Assembly (NCBI RefSeq): GCF_020850895.1 | Contig: NZ_JADZDS010000069.1 | Location: 1-36,159, forward strand | Direction of reading: 5' to 3' | Origin: Thermomonas sp. | GTDB lineage: Bacteria > Pseudomonadota > Gammaproteobacteria > Xanthomonadales > Xanthomonadaceae | Length of the DNA: 36,159 nucleotides | The notes under the pieces: model-generated | What the model was told of the DNA's origin: nothing | What the model saw: only the letters and a program-made list of their open reading frames with translations | The model's database searches: none | Part shown: positions 21,921 to 30,318 of the stretch, one piece after another | Numbering within the stretch: the first letter of the stretch is position 1 | How the letters are laid out: each line of letters begins with the position of its first letter | Position numbers and translations under genes: made by a program

Positions 21921-22469
21921 TCAGAAGTTCGGCTTGTCGGTGCTGCTGTTGTAGCGCGCAACTGCCTCGACGATGAGTTTCTTTGCTTCGATGGCGCCGC
22001 CCCAGCCGTCCAGCTTCACCCATTTGCCATCCTCGAGATCCTTGTAGTGCTCGAAGAAGTGGCCGATCCGCTGCAGCCAGTGCTTGCTGACATGCTCGAT
22101 GTCGGCGATGTGGGCGTAGCCGGAGAACACCTTGTTCACCGGTACCACCAGCAGCTTTTCATCGCTGCCGGCTTCATCGCTCATGCGCAGCACGCCGACC
22201 GGGCGGCAACGGATCACCGAGCCAGGCACCAGCGGCAAGGGCAGGATCACCAGCGCGTCGGCCGGATCCCCGTCGCCGCAGAGGGTGTGCGGGATATAGC
22301 CATAGTTGCAGGGATAACGCATCGGCGTGGACAGCACGCGGTCGACGAAAATCGCCCCGGACTCCTTGTCGACCTCGTACTTGACCGGATCGGCGTCCTT
22401 CTGGATTTCGATGATGACGTTGATTTCTTCCGGCAGATCACGGCCGCTCGGGACGAGGTCTAGGCCCAT
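21921..22469 (-). CDS. ppa: Inorganic pyrophosphatase (soluble, family I)
   Basis: A 182-residue cytoplasmic family I pyrophosphatase that hydrolyses PPi and pulls biosynthetic reactions forward. The metal-binding signature CGDGDPADALV is present, as are KYEVDKESG near the N-terminus, PMRYPCNYGYIPHT and the C-terminal FFEHYKDLEDGKWVK. Length is as expected (about 175-180). The ATG at 22469 begins MGLDLVPSGRDLPEEINV, matching family N-termini; the open frame upstream is not protein-like. It is divergent from nadE. Confidence 0.96.
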   Translation of the reverse strand: MGLDLVPSGRDLPEEINVIIEIQKDADPVKYEVDKESGAIFVDRVLSTPMRYPCNYGYIPHTLCGDGDPADALVILPLPLVPGSVIRCRPVGVLRMSDEAGSDEKLLVVPVNKVFSGYAHIADIEHVSKHWLQRIGHFFEHYKDLEDGKWVKLDGWGGAIEAKKLIVEAVARYNSSTDKPNF

Positions 22470-22624
22470 GGCAACGTACTCGACAAGAGTGGAGGAATGC
22501 AGCGCCTGCGGCGTGCGTGGGAGCGCGATTCTACCGAAGTGGCCGCAAGCGTGCCGAATGGATGGCCGAATGGCACGATCCCGCGGACAATGGCGGCACC
22601 GGTTCCACGGGATGGAGAGCAGGA

Positions 22625-24259
22625 ATGGAAGGACAGTTGCGGATCGCGATGGCGCAATTCGACTTCCCGGTCGGCGACGTGGCAGGCAATGCCGCGAGGA
22701 TCGCGGGGATGATCGCATTCGCGCGCGACGAATACGGCGCCGACATCGTGCTGTTCCCGGAACTTGCGCTGTCCGGTTATCCGCCGGAAGACCTGCTGTA
22801 TCGCCCGGCGTTCCTGCATGAGTGCGAAACGGCCATGGCCAGCGTGGCGAAGGCGGCGGTCGGCATCGTCGCCGTCGTCGGCTGGCCGCAGTCCGCCGGC
22901 AGCGTGGTCTTCAACGCCGCCAGCGTGCTGCGCGGCGGGGCCATCGAATCCACCTACCGCAAGCGCGAATTGCCCAATTACGCCGTGTTCGACGAGCGCA
23001 GGTATTTCGACGTCGATCCCGATCGCGAGGATTGTGTGTTCGAGGTGAACGGCACCCAGGTCGGCGTCGTGGTCTGCGAGGACCTGTGGTTCCCAGAGCC
23101 GATCGCATCCACCGTGGCCAAGGGCGCGCAACTGGTGCTGGTGCCGAATGCATCCCCGTTCGAACGCGACAAGCACGCCCAGCGCGATGCCCTGCTGGCG
23201 CAACGCGCGGGTGAAACCGGGGCGGCAATCGCCTATCTCAACATCGTCGGTGGCCAGGACGCGCTGGTGTTCGATGGCGCCTCGGTGGTCGTCGATGGCG
23301 ATGGCGCGGTGCACCCAGCGGCCGTGGCTTTCGAAGCGCAGTGGCTGGTGGTCGAGTTCGACCGTGACACACGCAGGTTCGCATCCCTGCAATGGACCGT
23401 GGATGGCGATGAGAGCCGCGACGCACTGGCGTGGCGTGCGGTGGTGCGCGGCACCCGCGACTATTGCCGCAAGAACGGCTTCGAAAAGGCCTGGCTGGGA
23501 CTGTCCGGGGGCATTGATTCGGCGGTCGTGCTGGCAATCGCCGCCGACGCATTGGGGCCGGGGAACGTCACCGCGGTGCGGATGCCTTCGCGCCATACTG
23601 CAGACCTGTCCAATGACCTGGCGCGGGAACAGTGCGATGCAATGGGGGTGGAGCTGGTCACCCTATCGATCGAAAAGCCGTACCTGGGATTCCTCGAAAC
23701 GCTGTCGGCTTCCTTCATCGGGACATCGGTCGACACCACCGAGGAAAACCTGCAATCACGCACCCGCGGCGCACTGCTGATGGCGCTGTCGAACAAGTTC
23801 GGTGGTCTGCTGCTGACCACCGGCAACAAGAGCGAATACGCGGTGGGCTACGCGACGATCTATGGCGACATGTGCGGCGGCTATGCGCCGATCAAGGACC
23901 TGTACAAGACCGAGGTCTACGAATTGGCACGCTGGCGCAATACGGTCGGTGACCGCGTTATTCCCGAGGCGGTGATCGCACGGCCGCCCACCGCCGAACT
24001 GCGCGAGAACCAGTTGGACCAGGATTCGTTGCCGCCCTACGACGTTCTCGACACCATCCTGAAGCGTTTCATCGACCACGAGCAGTCACCGGCGGACATC
24101 ATTGCCGCCGGGTTCGATCCCGTCGTCGTCGATAAGGTCGTGCGGCTGGTGCGGATCAGCGAGTGGAAGCGCCATCAGGCCGCGCCGGGGCCGAAGGTCA
24201 GCCGACGCGCGTTCGGACGCGAGCGGCGTTATCCGATCACCAGTGGTTATCCCGGCTGA
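22625..24259 (+). CDS. nadE: Glutamine-dependent NAD+ synthetase
   Basis: A 544-residue two-domain enzyme that amidates nicotinic acid adenine dinucleotide to NAD+, taking ammonia from glutamine. The N-terminal nitrilase-like glutaminase (about 1-260) has the glutamate in FPELALSGYPPEDLL (Glu46), YRKRELPNY with the lysine, and the nucleophilic cysteine in VVVCEDLWFPEP. The C-terminal synthetase (about 275-544) has the PP-loop LSGGIDSAVV (SGGIDS at 294-299) and TTGNKSEYAVGY. AGCAGGA precedes the ATG at 22625. Upstream in-frame codons back to 22517 are intergenic. Confidence 0.96.
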   Translation: MEGQLRIAMAQFDFPVGDVAGNAARIAGMIAFARDEYGADIVLFPELALSGYPPEDLLYRPAFLHECETAMASVAKAAVGIVAVVGWPQSAGSVVFNAASVLRGGAIESTYRKRELPNYAVFDERRYFDVDPDREDCVFEVNGTQVGVVVCEDLWFPEPIASTVAKGAQLVLVPNASPFERDKHAQRDALLAQRAGETGAAIAYLNIVGGQDALVFDGASVVVDGDGAVHPAAVAFEAQWLVVEFDRDTRRFASLQWTVDGDESRDALAWRAVVRGTRDYCRKNGFEKAWLGLSGGIDSAVVLAIAADALGPGNVTAVRMPSRHTADLSNDLAREQCDAMGVELVTLSIEKPYLGFLETLSASFIGTSVDTTEENLQSRTRGALLMALSNKFGGLLLTTGNKSEYAVGYATIYGDMCGGYAPIKDLYKTEVYELARWRNTVGDRVIPEAVIARPPTAELRENQLDQDSLPPYDVLDTILKRFIDHEQSPADIIAAGFDPVVVDKVVRLVRISEWKRHQAAPGPKVSRRAFGRERRYPITSGYPG

Positions 24260-24305
24260 CGGGAAGGCACTGGCATGTGCGGGGACGGGAAGGTGTTCGT
24301 TCGGG

Positions 24306-25154
24306 TCAGCGCGAATCGGAATTGAAGGGGTTCAGTCGCCGCAGGGTGCTGGGCGGCGGCGGCCAATCGCCGTTGGTCAGCCAAGGGTGCTGGGGGTCGT
24401 TCTGTAGCAGGATCCGGCGGGCATCCGCGGCCAGCGTCGTATTGCCAAGCTTGGTATAGGCCGCGCCCAACAAGGCCACGGCGTCATTCTGGTATTCGCT
24501 CTGCGGGTAGGTTTCCAGCAGGTACTTGGCGCGGTCGGCGGCCGAGACCCAGGCGCCCCGGCGCAGGTAATACATGCCGATGTTCAATTCGTAGCGGGCG
24601 AACTCGTTGCGCAGGAACACCATCCGCTGGCGAGCGTCACCCGCATAGCGGCTGTTGGGATAGCGGGTGGCGACCGTGTTGAAGTCGGCGTAGGCCTGCA
24701 GCGGGGCGTCGAGGTCGCGGGTGCTGGTGTCCAGGTTGAAGGCCGTGGCCAGCAGCACCGTGTTGCGCGCCATGTTCGAAAGGCCGCGCAGGTAGTAGAA
24801 GTAGGCGATGTTGCGGTGGGTCGGATAGGTGCGGATGAATCGGTCGATCGTGGAAACCGCGTCCTCGTGCTTTCCGGACTTGTACTGGGCGTAGGCCTGC
24901 TCCATCAGCGCCTGCTCGGTGAACGGGCCGTAAGGGTATTGGGCGACGAGACGTCCGAAGATCTCGCTGGCCGAGCTCCACTTTTCCCTCGTCATGGCGT
25001 CGTGGGCGCGGTCGTAGAGTTCCCCGACAGGCACGCCTTCGTTCTTGTTCTCGTCCTTGAACATGCTCTTGATTCCGGAGCAGCCGGTGATGGCGAGGAC
25101 CAAGGCAAGCACGAGGGCTGGGCGCAGCAGGGCGGAACGAGGCATCATGGGCAT
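24306..25154 (-). CDS. bamD: Outer membrane assembly lipoprotein BamD
   Basis: A 282-residue lipoprotein of the beta-barrel assembly machine. The signal peptide ends in the lipobox AITGC. TPR-like helical repeats follow, with the family blocks YDRAHDAMTREKWSSASEIFGRL, YPYGPFTEQALMEQAYAQYK and IAYFYYLRGLSN. The C-terminus is rich in Pro and Ser. Start choice among three nearby ATGs (25154, 25148, 25145) is open and changes only the n-region. It is divergent from rluD, an arrangement also found in E. coli. Confidence 0.95.
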   Translation of the reverse strand: MPMMPRSALLRPALVLALVLAITGCSGIKSMFKDENKNEGVPVGELYDRAHDAMTREKWSSASEIFGRLVAQYPYGPFTEQALMEQAYAQYKSGKHEDAVSTIDRFIRTYPTHRNIAYFYYLRGLSNMARNTVLLATAFNLDTSTRDLDAPLQAYADFNTVATRYPNSRYAGDARQRMVFLRNEFARYELNIGMYYLRRGAWVSAADRAKYLLETYPQSEYQNDAVALLGAAYTKLGNTTLAADARRILLQNDPQHPWLTNGDWPPPPSTLRRLNPFNSDSR

Positions 25155-25248
25155 AAAGCGGGCGCCGGTGGCGTGAACCTTGGATAATACCAGCACGTGG
25201 CCCCGATCAGGGCCGTTGCGTCCGTTCCAGTCACCCATCGGATCCAGC

Positions 25249-26229
25249 ATGAGCCAGTCCGGCAGTCGTAGCGCCGTTGTTCCCGTGTCTGCCGCCGGGC
25301 GGCGGCTGGACGCCGTATTGGCGGAATTGTTCCCGGAATATTCGCGCTCACGCTTGTCGGCCTGGATCAAGTCCGGCGACGTGCTGCTGGATGGTGCCGC
25401 GGCACGGCCGCGCGATGCCGTTCATGGGGGCGAGACCGTCGCGGTGACCGCGGTCGAGAACGTGCAGGTCCGTGCGATGGCCGAGGACATCCCGCTGACC
25501 GTGCTTTATGAGGACGCGCATGTCCTTGTACTGGACAAGCCGGCCGGTCTGGTGGTCCACCCGGGCGCAGGCAATCCAGCAGGAACCCTGTTGAACGCGC
25601 TTCTGCACCACACTCCCGGGCTGGACAAGCTGCCGCGCGCAGGGATCGTCCATCGCCTCGACAAGGACACCAGCGGCGTGATGGTGGTGGCGCGCACCCT
25701 GGAAGCCCATACCGCCTTGGTGGCGCAACTGTCGGCGCGCGACGTGCATCGGCAGTATCTGGCCGTGGTGGTGGGTGCGTTGGTGTCGGGCGGTACCGCC
25801 GACGCGGCCATCGATCGCCATCCGCGTGACCGCTTGCGGATGGCGGTACGCGAGGATGGCAAGGCGGCCGTCACCCATTACCGATTGCGCGAACGCTTTC
25901 GTGCGCACACCGCACTTGAGTGTCGACTGGAAACCGGTCGGACCCACCAGATCCGCGTGCACATGGCACACCTCAAGCACCCGATCCTCGGGGATCCCCT
26001 TTACGGAGGGGCACTGCGGCTCCCGAAGGGCGCCTCGGACGGACTGGTGGCCTGCCTGCGCGGATTCCGGCGGCAGGCGCTGCACGCCGAGGTGCTGGAA
26101 TTCCTTCATCCGGTGAGCGGACAACCGGTGCGCTGCGAAGCCCCCCTGCCTGCAGACATGCAGGAACTCCTGGTCCTGCTTCGGGACGATGCCGCGACCC
26201 AGGCGGAGGCGAGGCGTGGCCGCCGATGA
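25249..26229 (+). CDS. rluD: 23S rRNA pseudouridine(1911/1915/1917) synthase RluD
   Basis: A 326-residue pseudouridine synthase acting on helix 69 of 23S rRNA. An N-terminal S4 domain (about 15-80) is followed by the RluA-type catalytic domain with [17 protein letters not shown], which holds the catalytic aspartate. Later blocks are [28 protein letters not shown]. The ATG at 25249 starts [21 protein letters not shown]; the frame is open upstream but that part overlaps the bamD promoter region. Its TGA overlaps the ATG of pgeF (ATGA), implying translational coupling. Confidence 0.95.
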   Translation: MSQSGSRSAVVPVSAAGRRLDAVLAELFPEYSRSRLSAWIKSGDVLLDGAAARPRDAVHGGETVAVTAVENVQVRAMAEDIPLTVLYEDAHVLVLDKPAGLVVHPGAGNPAGTLLNALLHHTPGLDKLPRAGIVHRLDKDTSGVMVVARTLEAHTALVAQLSARDVHRQYLAVVVGALVSGGTADAAIDRHPRDRLRMAVREDGKAAVTHYRLRERFRAHTALECRLETGRTHQIRVHMAHLKHPILGDPLYGGALRLPKGASDGLVACLRGFRRQALHAEVLEFLHPVSGQPVRCEAPLPADMQELLVLLRDDAATQAEARRGRR

Positions 26230-26960
26230 GTGCATTTCTGCAGGCTGATTGGCCCGCCCCGCCCGGTGTCTGCGCACTGGTGTCCCAACGTGACGGGTTG
26301 GGTGTTTCGTCCGCGCCATTCGATACCTTCAACTTGGGCACGCGCTGCGGGGACGCAGTCGATGCCGTGGCGGAAAACCGGCGACAACTGGGTGCTGCCT
26401 TGGCACTGCCGTCCCGGCCACGCTGGCTGCGCCAAGTCCACGGCATCGGGGTGGCGGTCGAGCCTGGAGTGGACGAGCCAGAGGCCGATGCCTCGGTGAC
26501 ACGCACGCCTGGCACGGTGCTGGCCGTTCTCACCGCCGATTGCCTGCCCGTGGTCATCGCAGCGCGATCAGGAGGGACGATTGCCGTTGCCCACGCAGGA
26601 TGGCGTGGCCTGTGCGCAGGCGTGCTGGAGGCAACCGTGGCGGCGATGCAGGTCCCCTCGGACGGCCTCGTCGCCTGGCTGGGACCGGCAGCCGGCCCCA
26701 GAGCGTACGAAGTCGGTAAAGACGTATTCGACGCTTTCGTTTCGCGTGATGCCCGCGCACGGCTGGCATTCCAGCCCACCCGTCCTGATCACTGGAATGC
26801 CAACCTTTACACGCTGGCACGCCAGCGCCTGCTCGATGTCGGCGTACAGTTCGTGCATGGGGGCGTGGCCTGCACGATTTCCGAAACCGACCGATATTTC
26901 TCGCACCGCCGCGATGGGCGCAGCGGACGCATGGCGACCTTGGCGTGGATGACCCGATGA
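26226..26960 (+). CDS. pgeF: Purine nucleoside phosphorylase/laccase-domain protein PgeF (YfiH)
   Basis: A 244-residue YfiH/PgeF protein. The family was long called multicopper polyphenol oxidase; the E. coli protein edits peptidoglycan precursors by removing wrongly added L-serine, and others have purine nucleoside activity (family knowledge). The metal-binding motifs are visible: [20 protein letters not shown] and [17 protein letters not shown]. It starts by a 4-bp overlap with rluD, and its stop overlaps the start of the DUF4166 gene in the same way. The rluD-pgeF pairing is conserved across gammaproteobacteria. Confidence 0.93.
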   Translation: MSAFLQADWPAPPGVCALVSQRDGLGVSSAPFDTFNLGTRCGDAVDAVAENRRQLGAALALPSRPRWLRQVHGIGVAVEPGVDEPEADASVTRTPGTVLAVLTADCLPVVIAARSGGTIAVAHAGWRGLCAGVLEATVAAMQVPSDGLVAWLGPAAGPRAYEVGKDVFDAFVSRDARARLAFQPTRPDHWNANLYTLARQRLLDVGVQFVHGGVACTISETDRYFSHRRDGRSGRMATLAWMTR

Positions 26961-27514
26961 ACGAGCGCAGGGATCCGACCTTGTTCCAGCAGGTACTGGG
27001 TGCAGCGTTCTACGGCGTGGGTGCCGCGGTGCGGCGGCTGCATGCGATCCGGGGCGAAGGCCGGGTTGCCGGTGTTGCCTCGATCGAACGCGGCACCGGC
27101 TGGCTCGCGCGTCGCTGCGCCACCCTCCTGCGCTTGCCGCAGCCGATCAACGATGCCAGCACGACCCTGCATGTGCGTGCGAGCGGCGCCTCGGAGTCAT
27201 GGCGTTTGGTCATCGGCGGTCATCCCGTCGAGGCGGTCCTGCAATGCCGTGGCGAGCTGCTGCAGGTTCGATTGCCGCGGCTGCGCCTGCAGTGTTTTCC
27301 GCACGTCCGTGACGGGGCGATGTGGTGGCAGATCGTCGACGTGCGCCTGTTCGGATGGTTGCCTCTGCCTGCCAAGCTGTTCGATGGCGTGGTCTACCGC
27401 GAACGCGAGTGGCAGGGCCGTTACGAATTCCTGATCGACGCAGTCGTGCCGGTGGCGGGCCGGGTGTTTCGCTGTGAAGGCTGGCTGGCGTCGGCTGCGG
27501 AATTCCACCACTGA
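26957..27514 (+). CDS. DUF4166 domain protein
   Basis: A 185-residue protein resembling DUF4166, a domain of unknown function found alone or fused to saccharopine-dehydrogenase-like proteins. It opens PTLFQQVLGAAFYGVGAAVRRLHA and has a beta-rich middle and end (WQIVDVRLFGWLPLPAKLFDG, GRYEFLIDAVVPVAGRVFRCEGWL). No signal peptide or membrane segment is seen. The ATG at 26957 overlaps the pgeF TGA by 4 bp, so it is coupled as the third gene of rluD-pgeF-DUF4166; a GTG at 26945 is possible. Its function is unknown. The context is rRNA modification and cell-wall proofreading. Confidence 0.75.
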   Translation: MNERRDPTLFQQVLGAAFYGVGAAVRRLHAIRGEGRVAGVASIERGTGWLARRCATLLRLPQPINDASTTLHVRASGASESWRLVIGGHPVEAVLQCRGELLQVRLPRLRLQCFPHVRDGAMWWQIVDVRLFGWLPLPAKLFDGVVYREREWQGRYEFLIDAVVPVAGRVFRCEGWLASAAEFHH

Positions 27515-27558
27515 CCGCGTGAGTGTGCTGGAGGCGATCCTGCGTTCACCGCGGTCCA

Positions 27559-28368
27559 TCAGCGTCGGCCAGGCATGGCCTCGGGATAGGCCTGCTTGAG
27601 TTCCTTCAGGCAACCTGCATTGCGCAGCTGCGCTTGTGTTGCGAGGCGTTCCCGTCGCATCACGGGTCGCGAAGGAGCGCCGGCATCCATCACCCTGTCA
27701 CGCGCCCGGGCCAGGATTTCACGGCATTGTGGAGACAGTGCCGCCCGTTCACCCTCGGAGTTTCCGGGACGATGGGGTTGGCGCACGCCCTGTCCATCAG
27801 GAGGTCCGGCTGGAGCGGCGGGTTGTGCCATCGGCCTTGCCAAGGCAGGAGGGTGGGATGGATGGCCATGCCGGGTGGCTTCGGGCTTGACCGTCGGTAC
27901 GGGCGCCTGTGCGTTCGTCGCGGGCAAGGCTGGCGTAGGCGAATGCGTGTCCGTTGCGGCCAGCTTCGGTTGCATGGCGGCAGCCGCTGTCGATGGCGGT
28001 GCCGCTGTGACGGGGTGTGTGGCTGGCGTTGTCGCGGTAACGACTGGCGCGATCTGCGGCGGCTTCCAGTAATACCAGCCAACACCGGCAGCGATCAGCA
28101 GCAGGACCAGCAGGCCCATGATCTTGTCGCTCTGGCTGCGCGGGCTGGTCGTGATGCCCTCGGAGGTGACGTCCAGCGCCCAACTCAGGGTCAGCGCCAG
28201 CGGGAAGCCAAGCACGAACAGCAGGATGAACACCCGCAGCACCCAGGGCGGCGCGTCGAACGCCGGCAGGGCGATGGAGGCGCCCTGGATGGCGATCCAC
28301 GCGGCCACGACATAGCCCGTGGCGACCCGGACGACCTTGCGCTGCTTGAGTTCCTCGAAAAACGACAT
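27559..28368 (-). CDS. Membrane protein with the N-terminal module of TPR/adenylate-cyclase proteins
   Basis: A 269-residue protein. The first 75 residues (SFFEELKQRKVVRVATGYVV, then AWIAIQGASIALPAFDAPPWVLRV... and ALDVTSEGI) match the two-helix membrane module that usually precedes TPR repeats or an adenylate cyclase domain in proteobacteria. A third hydrophobic segment (about 86-102) follows. Instead of TPRs there is a long Pro/Ala/Thr-rich low-complexity stretch (about 105-205) and a short charged C-terminal domain (about 210-269) with two cysteines. The ATG at 28368 follows GGGAGAACGC and matches family starts. It looks like a truncated or re-purposed family member; function unknown. Confidence 0.78.
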   Translation of the reverse strand: MSFFEELKQRKVVRVATGYVVAAWIAIQGASIALPAFDAPPWVLRVFILLFVLGFPLALTLSWALDVTSEGITTSPRSQSDKIMGLLVLLLIAAGVGWYYWKPPQIAPVVTATTPATHPVTAAPPSTAAAAMQPKLAATDTHSPTPALPATNAQAPVPTVKPEATRHGHPSHPPALARPMAQPAAPAGPPDGQGVRQPHRPGNSEGERAALSPQCREILARARDRVMDAGAPSRPVMRRERLATQAQLRNAGCLKELKQAYPEAMPGRR

Positions 28369-28629
28369 GCGCGTTCTCCCTGTCCCGCGTTGTAGCACCG
28401 TGCCATCGTCGTTGGCAATGCGCCACGGCCGAGGCTGCCGGCGGCCCTTCAACGGCTCTCGACACGGGTGAGTCCGCCGTTTTCCGGTGCGAAAACGCGG
28501 CAGTGGCGCGCGCGTTGACGTCGTCGTCGCAGCAATCGTGACCTGCGATGTTGGCCGATGCAGGCCGGACGAACCCGTCGTCGCCGGGAGCAGACGCGCT
28601 TGCTCGTTCCGGAGGCCGCCGAGCGGTTG

Positions 28630-29235
28630 TCAAAGCGCCTGCAGGATGGCGGACTTCTTGGCTTCGTACTCGGTGGCGTTGATCAGGCCATCGTCCAGCA
28701 GGTTCTTGAGTGTGTGCAGACGGGCTTCGATGTCACCGCCGGCACGGCCGCTTGAGGTCGTAGGCGCGCGCGCCACCAGCGCGGCGAAATCGATGCTGTC
28801 GGCGTCCACCTGCTTGCCGTTGACGAACACCGTGGGCTTGCCACTGGTGTTGTGCGCGGCGGCTTCCAATATCTGCCGTGCCAAGCCATCCCCGCCATCG
28901 CCCATGAAGTCCGACAGCACCGATCCCAGATCAAGGTCCCCAGCGAGGACTTGGCCGTTGACCGTGAGGGTGCTGGAGACTTGGGAGTGGAGTTGGCCGG
29001 GTGGAGCCGGTGTCTGCGCCTTGACCGCCTCCGGGAGCTTGGGGTCGAACGGGTTGCCATGCCCGAGGCCGCCGGTGACCGTGGGGATGCGGCTGACCTG
29101 TGCGCCGTCGGCGCTTCGGGAGCGAAGGCTGCGGCGCAGCACGTAGATGGCGCACCCCGCAAGGATGGCGACCGCCGCCACGATCCAGGCGAGTGCGGCG
29201 GGGTGTTCGAACAATGCGGGAATCGAGGTGGGCAT
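28630..29235 (-). CDS. Membrane-anchored protein with C-terminal SHOCT domain
   Basis: A 201-residue protein with one N-terminal membrane helix (about 13-33, ALAWIVAAVAILAGCAIYVL) and then a basic stop-transfer (RRSLRSRS). The middle part is hydrophilic with a small beta-rich stretch (SSTLTVNGQVLAGDLDLGSVLSDF, PTVFVNGKQVDADS). The last 33 residues (IEARLHTLKNLLDDGLINATEYEAKKSAIL) are a clear SHOCT motif, the short helical C-terminal domain involved in oligomerisation of many unrelated proteins. The ATG at 29235 is preferred to one at 29301. No function can be assigned. Confidence 0.75.
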   Translation of the reverse strand: MPTSIPALFEHPAALAWIVAAVAILAGCAIYVLRRSLRSRSADGAQVSRIPTVTGGLGHGNPFDPKLPEAVKAQTPAPPGQLHSQVSSTLTVNGQVLAGDLDLGSVLSDFMGDGGDGLARQILEAAAHNTSGKPTVFVNGKQVDADSIDFAALVARAPTTSSGRAGGDIEARLHTLKNLLDDGLINATEYEAKKSAILQAL

Positions 29236-29397
29236 GGTCAATGCGTGATGTCGGATTGGCTGGTGGTGAGCCCAGGCCGGGAAGCCGCGTCCGCATCGCA
29301 TCTGCGGATGCCGTGGCCGTACCGCGTCACTGCTCCGCGTCCGCCGAGCACGGCCAGCCCGAACGGCAGTCCGGATGATATCGGGACATGCATCGGC

Positions 29398-30318
29398 TCA
29401 GGGCAGGTGGATGATGCACAGCGCACGCGTGCCGGGCTGCGCCTTGCCGTCGCAGCCGCGGGTGCTGGTGTAGGCGAGCTTGCGGCTGGCCGCCAGCCAA
29501 GCCACCGGGCGGGCGTCGGCGTGGGTGACGGTGATCCGGCGGGGCTGGCCGGCGTCGAGGTCGTACACGATGATGCCGTTGCGGCTGGGGTAGATCAGCC
29601 GCTTGGGATCGTATTGCAGCGAGGTCAACTCCCAGCCGCCACGGCTCAGCTCGCGAATCGGGCCTTTGCCGATGCGGGTGCGCAGGAACACGTTGTCGTG
29701 AGCGTCGTTGGAAATCCAGGCCAGATGTTTGCCGATCCGGAAAACGCCATCGGCCACCACGTCATTGTCGGTATCGGGCAGCACTTCTTCGACCGGGAAG
29801 CGGCCAAAGGGATGCTCGAACTTGGCAAGCACGGCGGGCGGGAGTTGCCGAAGCGCTTGCGGTGCCTGCCCCGGCCGGCTGCTGAAGAATCGCTCGTCCC
29901 AATAAGTCGGGGCGCCCCTGCGCGCGCCGCGGGTTTCCATCGAGGTGGTGACGTACACGGTCGCGCCGGACCACAGGACCTCGGTGCCATCTTGGACGAT
30001 GGTTTCGCCATTGGGGTCGCTGCCGCCCAGCGGTGGCGTGGCGGGTGTGGCGGCGTTGGCGGCGAGGTCGATGACCCACACGCGGCGGCCAGCGCGGGTT
30101 TCACCGCAGTCCACATTCAGTGCGAGGTACTTGCCATCGTCGGAGAACGCGGCCTTGCCCGGATCGCAGTCCTTGTCGGACAACCCGATCTGCCTGACCA
30201 CGGCGGCGGAAACAGCGGTCGGTGGCGCGGGTGCGGAGTCGTGTGCTGCAGCCGGCCAAGCCAGCATGCAAACCGCGATGCCGACCAGCAGGATGCCGAA
30301 TAGGGAGGAATGCTTCAT
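29398..30318 (-). CDS. Exported beta-propeller-like protein
   Basis: A 306-residue protein with a signal peptide (1-25, ending AAA), probably periplasmic. The mature part has repeats typical of TolB/WD40-like beta-propellers: FSDDGKYLALNVD, RVWVIDLAANAATP, GKHLAWISNDAHDN, LTSLQYDPKRLIYPSRNGIIVYDLD and ARPVAWLAASRKLAYTS. Two cysteines sit near each end. Its ATG overlaps the stop of the upstream lipoprotein gene (ATGA), so the two are translationally coupled and probably work together. No enzyme motif is seen. Confidence 0.7.
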   Translation of the reverse strand: MKHSSLFGILLVGIAVCMLAWPAAAHDSAPAPPTAVSAAVVRQIGLSDKDCDPGKAAFSDDGKYLALNVDCGETRAGRRVWVIDLAANAATPATPPLGGSDPNGETIVQDGTEVLWSGATVYVTTSMETRGARRGAPTYWDERFFSSRPGQAPQALRQLPPAVLAKFEHPFGRFPVEEVLPDTDNDVVADGVFRIGKHLAWISNDAHDNVFLRTRIGKGPIRELSRGGWELTSLQYDPKRLIYPSRNGIIVYDLDAGQPRRITVTHADARPVAWLAASRKLAYTSTRGCDGKAQPGTRALCIIHLP

